Assembly: GCA_028141885.1 (NCBI GenBank)
Contig: JAOIQU010000043.1
Coordinates: 1 to 9,634 of the forward strand
DNA length: 9,634 bases
DNA from: Flavobacteriales bacterium
GTDB taxonomy: Bacteria > Bacteroidota > Bacteroidia > Flavobacteriales > UA16
Direction: 5' to 3'
A program made the translations under genes and the position numbers. Numbering within the stretch: position 1 is the first letter of the stretch; each line of letters opens with the position of its first letter. The notes under the pieces are model-generated. The model did not search any database and was not told the origin of the DNA. It worked only from the letters and a program-made list of their open reading frames with translations. This document shows positions 5,316 through 9,634 of the stretch, in pieces.

Positions 5316-7515
5316 GGCAGGTGCAAGTTACTGCCTTCCAATCGCTGCGCAGCTCGATTCTCAACTTGGTCTTCGATGGACAGACATCACTTTGGTTTGG
5401 CAAGATCCCACTGAAGAGATCCAGCGCATGGTTGAGCAAGGTGATTTGATTGAAAGCTTGCCAAGTCAGCCTCCACCAAAACAACCCATTCGCAACCTGT
5501 TTGGCAGGCACAACGCGCTCGAGAATTGGTCTGACACAGATGGCGCATTGAACGCGTCGTCTCTCGAAGACAGGCTACACATTTTGGGATGGTTGGACGC
5601 CGAGGTTCATCACCGGTGGCAAACAACCAGACAGGGTGTCACCTTGATTCTTGACGTGACAGGTGGTGGACGATGGCACATCGGAGCAGTGAAGCTGGAC
5701 GTTGCCGCCACGGGATTGGATGGTCAGTTGTTGCGTTCTCAACTCGGTTCGATTGAGGGCGAGCCGTTTGAGCGCGAGTGGTTGTTGACCCTAAAAGATG
5801 AATTGGTTCAAGCAGCCCAAAGCATGGGACATGCCACGTTCAATGCAACCCACGTTCATTTTGTCGCGGACACCCTTGGCAAAAGTGCGCAACGAACGGC
5901 GGGGCTGCTCATTCAATGCGACGGCTGGACACCCAATCAAAGCAGTGGACTGGGTGGTGCTGGAGAGAAGATGCCGCTTCAACATCCTGTGGTGACGTTT
6001 GGCGAGGTCACATGGAACTGTGAACCCGAACGGATCGCAGTCAGGCCTGGAGGTGTGAGGAAGGAGGTTTGGAGTCACATCGCTTCGGTGAGGCCTGGCT
6101 CGAGATATGATCCTGATGCACTTGCATTGAACTACACCCGTCTTTCACGTCTGAGGTCGACTGGACAAGTGCAAATGTCCACGTCGATGCGATTGGATTC
6201 GTCGTGTCTCCACAATGGTCTCATTATCGATCCTTGTGTGGTGATGGATGTCAATTATCAATTGATTCCCAAACCATCACATGACTTCGGATTGGAATTG
6301 GACATGGTGCGAAATGACGCACGGTACGGTCCAAGGCTTGCAACGACGCTGATTCATCGCAACCCAAGGGGGTGGGGCGCTGAAAACGCATGGGAATTGG
6401 GGTTCGGCTATGTTGCGGTGTCTCCGTTTGCCACGCTTGGATCGGCGGCTGCACTGAACAGTGCAGAATGGACCTTGCGATGTTCCACCTCCCAAATCGG
6501 CATCCTCCCGCTGCCCCTGGTGAGATTTCGTCCTTCGACAGAACCCTACACCACCATCGATGTGGGCTGGGATCGTGAAGTTTGGCCAGAGTTCACCCGA
6601 TCGCAGATTCACCTGCTTTACGATGTTGGATTCACAGAAAACCCTGAACGCGAATCGAAATTTCACATTTCGCCGATGGAAGTGTCCTACGTCAGCCTCA
6701 CGAATCGTTCAGAATCGTTCGAATCTTGGTTGGACGATGGCCTGAATCCAAGGGTTCGTGCGAGGTTCAACAACCACATGACTTTGGGGTCCGCAGCGTC
6801 CTGGGAAAGCGATTGGGGGAGTGGATTGTTGCACGGTCAAATCCAAGTTCAAGCCCACTGGGCGGGAATGATGGCTCAAAGGCTTGCGGAGAACGTCGCG
6901 GAGTCAGCCCAATTTGACCCTGAATCAGGCGCGTGGCTGGTGGCGGCCGGCGTCCCCATCGTCCAGTACCAAAGGGGTGTGTTTGAAGCCAGTGCATTGA
7001 GACATTCCCCAACGGCATGGAGCCACGCTTTGCACGTCTTGTTTGGGTGGGCCAATGCAGGACGAAACACCCCATCTCTCCCTTTGGAACAGGCCTTTTT
7101 CTCAGGAGGCGCCAATGGTGTTCGTGGATGGCGGATCCGGGCCATGGGACCGGGCAACACCGCGTTCAACGAACTCGATGCAGGCATCTTGGGGGTGGGG
7201 GATGTGCGGGTTGACCTTCAATACGAACTGCGGCATGCACTCAACAAACAATGGCAACTTGCCGGATTCACCGATGCCGGCAACGTTTGGTTGCACGGCG
7301 AAGGAAACGATCCCATCGAGACTTGGTCTTGGAAATCCTTTTCGAGTTGGGGCTGGGGAGCTGGACTGGGCATTCGCCAGGACCTCGAGTTCTTCATTCT
7401 TCGGTTGGATGCGGCACTTCGATTGCATGACCCCACTCAGCCTGAAGGTGCGCGATGGATTGGAACATCGAAGCTTCGGGGAGCGTTGCACTTGGGCTTG
7501 GGACTGCCTTTTTGA
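5284..7515 (+). CDS. BamA/TamA-family (Omp85) outer-membrane protein, TamL-like
   Basis: Predicted outer-membrane beta-barrel with periplasmic POTRA domains, of the type that inserts or exports outer-membrane proteins. From the ATG at 5284 (743 residues) it begins with a signal peptide: MCWRR, a hydrophobic core, and a likely cut after PIAA (about residue 22). POTRA-like segments lie about 95-215 and 236-330; the last contains RPGSRYDPDALALNYTRL, the typical pre-barrel helix. The barrel takes roughly 355-743. GGANGVRGW carries the Omp85 loop-6 signature with Arg614, and the protein ends in Phe, as barrel proteins do. TamL of Bacteroidota is a lipoprotein, but no proper lipobox is present here (the Cys at 17 follows ASY), and no tamB follows. 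TTG at 5200 or ATG at 5215 would put a hydrophilic extension before the signal peptide and are less likely. Its 5' end overlaps the methyltransferase gene. No promoter was recognised. Confidence 0.88.
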   Translation: MCWRRAFVMTMAGASYCLPIAAQLDSQLGLRWTDITLVWQDPTEEIQRMVEQGDLIESLPSQPPPKQPIRNLFGRHNALENWSDTDGALNASSLEDRLHILGWLDAEVHHRWQTTRQGVTLILDVTGGGRWHIGAVKLDVAATGLDGQLLRSQLGSIEGEPFEREWLLTLKDELVQAAQSMGHATFNATHVHFVADTLGKSAQRTAGLLIQCDGWTPNQSSGLGGAGEKMPLQHPVVTFGEVTWNCEPERIAVRPGGVRKEVWSHIASVRPGSRYDPDALALNYTRLSRLRSTGQVQMSTSMRLDSSCLHNGLIIDPCVVMDVNYQLIPKPSHDFGLELDMVRNDARYGPRLATTLIHRNPRGWGAENAWELGFGYVAVSPFATLGSAAALNSAEWTLRCSTSQIGILPLPLVRFRPSTEPYTTIDVGWDREVWPEFTRSQIHLLYDVGFTENPERESKFHISPMEVSYVSLTNRSESFESWLDDGLNPRVRARFNNHMTLGSAASWESDWGSGLLHGQIQVQAHWAGMMAQRLAENVAESAQFDPESGAWLVAAGVPIVQYQRGVFEASALRHSPTAWSHALHVLFGWANAGRNTPSLPLEQAFFSGGANGVRGWRIRAMGPGNTAFNELDAGILGVGDVRVDLQYELRHALNKQWQLAGFTDAGNVWLHGEGNDPIETWSWKSFSSWGWGAGLGIRQDLEFFILRLDAALRLHDPTQPEGARWIGTSKLRGALHLGLGLPF
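5324..5330 (-). promoter_or_regulatory. Possible -7 element of the methyltransferase gene
   Basis: On the minus strand this reads TAACTTG followed by C, the same one-T-short form as before the acyltransferase gene. It ends eight bases before the ATG at 5315 and fourteen before the ATG at 5309. It lies inside the signal-peptide coding region of the divergent Omp85 gene. A CTG lies 19 bases upstream; no TTG was found there. Confidence 0.35.
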
Positions 7516-7608
7516 TCTGCCAAAGACCCCAGGCAATTTCCAACATCTTCGAACGGACAATCGTGAAGAACTGACGCTTCCTGAACGTTCTTGTGCAACC
7601 GCCCCACA

Positions 7609-7616
7609 TACCTTTG
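7609..7616 (+). promoter_or_regulatory. -7 element of accD
   Basis: TACCTTTG is an exact match to TAnnTTTG and ends four bases before the accD ATG at 7621. It is the same octamer at the same distance as before the helicase gene. It lies in the 105-base gap after the Omp85 gene, so accD probably has its own promoter. No well-placed -33 TTG was found; the nearest TTG (7591-7593) is only 15 bases away. Confidence 0.55.
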
Positions 7617-7620
7617 CAGC

Positions 7621-8472
7621 ATGGTATGGTTCAAAAGAAACGCCGAGGGCATCACCACCTCAAGCGCCGAGAAGAAGGAGATTCCTGAAGGCGCGTGGTA
7701 CAAATGCCCCAATTGCAAAACGGTCGTGTCCAATCAGGATCATGAAAACAATTTGTGGGTGTGTGCCATGTGCGATCACCACGAGCGGATTGGAAGTGAA
7801 GCGTACTTCGGTTTGCTCTTTGATGACGGAAAGTTTCGCGAGGTGGCGCCCAAGCTCCAGGCTGCCGACCCTCTGTCTTTTGAAGACACAAAGGCCTACA
7901 CGGATCGCTTGTCAGCTGCACAAAAGAAAACCGGTCTGACGGACGCCATTCGTGTGGCATCAGGCGACTTGAATGGCCAAGGGGTTGTCATTGCTTGCAT
8001 GGATTTCACCTTCATTGGAGGCAGCATGGGATCGGTGGTGGGCGAGAAAATCGCACGAGGCATCGACCATGCCATCAGAAAGGGCGTTCCATTCATTTGC
8101 ATCAGCAAATCCGGAGGTGCGCGCATGATGGAGGCGGGATTGAGTTTGATGCAGATGGCCAAAACCAGTGCAAAGCTCTCCTTGCTTGCCAAGGAAGGTC
8201 TGCCGTTCATCAGCTTGTTGACAGACCCCACAACAGGTGGTGTGACAGCGTCATTTGCGATGCTTGGTGACCTGAACATCAGTGAACCCAACGCCCTGAT
8301 TGGCTTTGCTGGACCAAGGGTTGTGAAAGAAACGATTGGCAAGGATTTGCCTGCGGGGTTCCAGCGCGCAGAATTTGTGCTTGAGCATGGTTTCCTGGAT
8401 GCGATTGTTTCTCGTGCTGAGCTCAAAGAGAAGCTCGCTTTTGCGCTTAAAATGCTCCACACTCAGGAGTGA
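7621..8472 (+). CDS. accD: Acetyl-CoA carboxylase carboxyltransferase subunit beta
   Basis: Beta subunit of the carboxyltransferase that, with AccA, moves the carboxyl group from biotin on AccB to acetyl-CoA, giving malonyl-CoA for fatty-acid synthesis; cytoplasmic. The 283 residues start MVWFKR, the usual AccD beginning, which sets the start at 7621 although the frame is open further upstream. A zinc ribbon is formed by Cys29, Cys32, Cys48 and Cys51. The crotonase-fold carboxyltransferase domain follows, with MDFTFIGGSMGSVVGEK (127-143), SKSGGARMMEAG (162-173) and TDPTTGGVTASFAMLGD (201-217), which form the CoA and oxyanion sites. Length is normal for the family. accA is not in the window. 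The upstream Omp85 gene lies on the same strand but 105 bases away, and a strong -7 element precedes accD. rpsO follows after 76 bases with its own predicted promoter. Confidence 0.98.
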   Translation: MVWFKRNAEGITTSSAEKKEIPEGAWYKCPNCKTVVSNQDHENNLWVCAMCDHHERIGSEAYFGLLFDDGKFREVAPKLQAADPLSFEDTKAYTDRLSAAQKKTGLTDAIRVASGDLNGQGVVIACMDFTFIGGSMGSVVGEKIARGIDHAIRKGVPFICISKSGGARMMEAGLSLMQMAKTSAKLSLLAKEGLPFISLLTDPTTGGVTASFAMLGDLNISEPNALIGFAGPRVVKETIGKDLPAGFQRAEFVLEHGFLDAIVSRAELKEKLAFALKMLHTQE

Positions 8473-8496
8473 GGGCAGGGGCAGGGATTTCCTCCT

Positions 8497-8504
8497 TATA
8501 TTTG
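8497..8504 (+). promoter_or_regulatory. -7 element of rpsO
   Basis: TATATTTG exactly matches TAnnTTTG and lies in the accD-rpsO gap, 44 bases before the rpsO ATG. It predicts an untranslated leader of about 40 nt, unlike the near-leaderless starts seen in this window. The region 20 bases upstream is G-rich and has no TTG. Confidence 0.5.
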
Positions 8505-8548
8505 CACCTCAATTTATTACGCATCACGAACATCTAACGATTTCGCAC

Positions 8549-8818
8549 ATGTACTTAGACGCAGAAAAGAAGAAGGAATTCTTCGCCAAGCACGGAAAGG
8601 GAGCCGCAGACACAGGCTCTCCTGAGGGACAGATTGCCATGTTCTCATTCCGCATCGCTCACTTGACTGAGCACCTCAAGCAAAACCGCAAAGACTTCAA
8701 CACTCAGCGCGCCCTGATCAACTTGGTTGGAAAGCGACGCAAGTTGTTGAACTACCTCGCAGCCAAAGACATCACACGCTACCGTGCGATTGTGAAGGAA
8801 CTTGGTCTGCGTCGCTAA
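8549..8818 (+). CDS. rpsO: 30S ribosomal protein S15
   Basis: Primary 16S rRNA-binding protein of the small subunit platform; it binds the helix 20-22 junction and helps form bridges to the 50S subunit. The 89-residue length is exactly that of the family. Conserved parts are visible: the N-terminal helix with DAEKKKEFF, the DTGSPEGQIA loop (about 21-30), HLTEHLKQNRKDFNTQRAL and the GKRRKLLNYL helix that contacts RNA. The start at 8549 gives the standard N terminus. No Shine-Dalgarno sequence precedes it; the leader of about 40 nt is A/T-rich. pnp follows after 94 bases, an arrangement shared by many bacteria. A strong hairpin sits just after the stop codon. S15 represses its own mRNA in some bacteria, but no such structure could be recognised here. 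Confidence 0.99.
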   Translation: MYLDAEKKKEFFAKHGKGAADTGSPEGQIAMFSFRIAHLTEHLKQNRKDFNTQRALINLVGKRRKLLNYLAAKDITRYRAIVKELGLRR

Positions 8819-8838
8819 CACAGACTGAACAAACTCTG

Positions 8839-8864
8839 AAGGCGGTTGAAGGTCAACCGCCTTT
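8839..8864 (+). terminator. Hairpin after rpsO, possible terminator or processing site
   Basis: A perfect 11-bp stem, AAGGCGGTTGA (8839-8849) pairing with TCAACCGCCTT (8853-8863), closes a three-base loop 20 bases after the rpsO stop. The T-run is short (TTT, then GG), so termination would be partial at best. In the rpsO-pnp gap of enterobacteria a hairpin is the RNase III site used for PNPase autoregulation; whether this one does the same is inference. Confidence 0.7.
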
Positions 8865-8912
8865 GGCATATTGGGGCTTGCCGGCCCGTACACACGTAGA
8901 AGAAGAGGCAAA

Positions 8913-9634
8913 ATGAACATTCACAATCAAACCATCGATCTCGGCAATGGGCGGGAGATCACCATCGAAACCGGCAAGCTCGCCAAGCAAGCACACGGTT
9001 CTGTCGTCGTCCGTTCGGGCGACACCATGCTCCTCGCAACCATTGTCTCGAGCTACGAGCCAATGGACGTAGACTTCCTTCCACTTACGGTCGATTACCG
9101 CGAGAAATACGCTGCCGCAGGTCGTTTCCCTGGCGGCTTCTTCAAGCGAGAGGCGCGTCCTTCAGACACAGAGGTACTCGTCATGCGCTTGGTCGACCGG
9201 GCCTTGCGTCCCATGTTCCCAGGTGATTACCACGCTGGAACCCAGGTCATGATTCAATTGATGAGCGCAGACGCCGAAGTATTGCCCGACAGCTTGGCAG
9301 GGTTCGCAGCGAGTGCAGCCATCGCCGTTTCTGACGTTCCATTCGACGGCCCCATCTCAGAGGTCCGTGTGGCCCGCGTCAATGGCGAGTTTGTCATCAA
9401 CCCACTTCGATCTGAATTGGAGGAGGCAGACATGGACATCATGGTTGCTGGCACCCTTGACAGCATCGTGATGGTTGAGGGAGAAATGCAGGAAGTGAGC
9501 GAAGGTGAGATGGTGGACGCCATTGAAAAGGCACACGAAGCCATCAAGGCCCAGTGTGAGGCTCAGAACGAATTGGCCAAGAAGGTCGGCACGTTTGGCA
9601 ACAAGCGTGAGTACAGCCACGAAACGCACGACGA
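8913..9634 (+). CDS. pnp: Polyribonucleotide nucleotidyltransferase (PNPase), 3'-truncated by window edge
   Basis: Trimeric 3'-to-5' phosphorolytic exoribonuclease of mRNA decay and RNA quality control. The 240 visible codons cover the first RNase PH-like domain: the start [20 protein letters not shown], then [18 protein letters not shown] (22-39), the [18 protein letters not shown] stretch (72-89) with its RNA-binding FFKR loop, and [11 protein letters not shown] (93-103). The frame stays open to the window end; the second PH domain and the KH and S1 domains must lie beyond. A purine-rich tract with GAGG (8905-8908) ends four bases before the ATG, the closest thing to a ribosome binding site among the genes here. 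No good TAnnTTTG element was found in the 94-base gap, so it may be read from the rpsO promoter through the hairpin. Confidence 0.98.
   Translation, partial: MNIHNQTIDLGNGREITIETGKLAKQAHGSVVVRSGDTMLLATIVSSYEPMDVDFLPLTVDYREKYAAAGRFPGGFFKREARPSDTEVLVMRLVDRALRPMFPGDYHAGTQVMIQLMSADAEVLPDSLAGFAASAAIAVSDVPFDGPISEVRVARVNGEFVINPLRSELEEADMDIMVAGTLDSIVMVEGEMQEVSEGEMVDAIEKAHEAIKAQCEAQNELAKKVGTFGNKREYSHETHD

Noticed and set aside
6450..6465. Inverted repeat TGCACTG-AA-CAGTGCA.
   Set aside because: It lies deep inside the Omp85 barrel codons with no promoter near; the spacing does not fit a LexA site. A chance palindrome is more likely.
6701..6725. Near-tandem repeat of GAATCGTTC, 10-base period.
   Set aside because: It is within Omp85 codons in two different frames (NRSESFES), has only two copies, and does not change the reading frame.
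7566..7592. Inverted repeat AAGAAC/GTTCTT and the palindrome GAACGTTC upstream of accD, considered as an operator or terminator.
   Set aside because: The six-base arms with a 15-base loop and no T-run are weak, and no matching site occurs at another promoter in the window.
7043..7939. Open frame of 298 codons on the + strand across the Omp85-accD junction.
   Set aside because: It lies in another frame over two firmly identified genes on the same strand, and its translation (many Arg, Pro, Cys and Ser) resembles no protein family.
8465..8496. AGGAG/CTCCT arms and a GGGCAG double repeat after accD, considered as a terminator.
   Set aside because: A five-base stem around a 22-base loop is too weak, and the T-rich part that follows is better explained as the rpsO -7 box.

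Overview
This window looks like ordinary core chromosome of a member of the Bacteroidota, most likely Flavobacteriales, with a fairly high G+C content (mid-50s % by eye, not counted). Three things point there. Several starts carry the Bacteroidota sigma -7 element TAnnTTTG. Most genes lack a Shine-Dalgarno sequence. The protein types also fit: an NHRDIVLD-type acyltransferase, a TamL-like Omp85 protein next to a SpoU methyltransferase, and an rpsO-pnp pair. No mobile element, CRISPR array, tRNA or rRNA gene was seen.

Layout from left to right: the 3' part of an NlpC/P60 cell-wall peptidase (+, cut by the window edge); a 3-hydroxyacyl-CoA dehydrogenase (-); a small unrecognised protein (+); a DEAD-box RNA helicase (-); a lysophospholipid-type acyltransferase (+); a SpoU/TrmH-family RNA methyltransferase (-); a large BamA/TamA-family outer-membrane protein (+); accD (+); rpsO (+); and the 5' part of pnp (+, cut by the window edge). 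No stretch above 300 bases is empty. The longest gaps are about 75-105 bases and hold promoters and one hairpin.

The genes fall into housekeeping themes. Lipid metabolism is represented by accD, the acyltransferase and the hydroxyacyl-CoA dehydrogenase. The envelope is represented by the NlpC/P60 peptidase and the Omp85 protein. RNA work is represented by the helicase, the methyltransferase, S15 and PNPase. The left two thirds alternates strand gene by gene, so most genes there should be single transcription units. The right third runs in one direction.

No new multi-gene system is visible. The most interesting signal concerns gene starts. In four genes the last G of a TAnnTT(T/C)G or TAnnTTG element lies exactly four bases before the ATG, which predicts leaderless or nearly leaderless mRNAs. 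The packing is also unusually tight. All three convergent pairs overlap at their stop codons, one divergent pair overlaps at its start codons, and another divergent pair shares a 33-bp promoter region.
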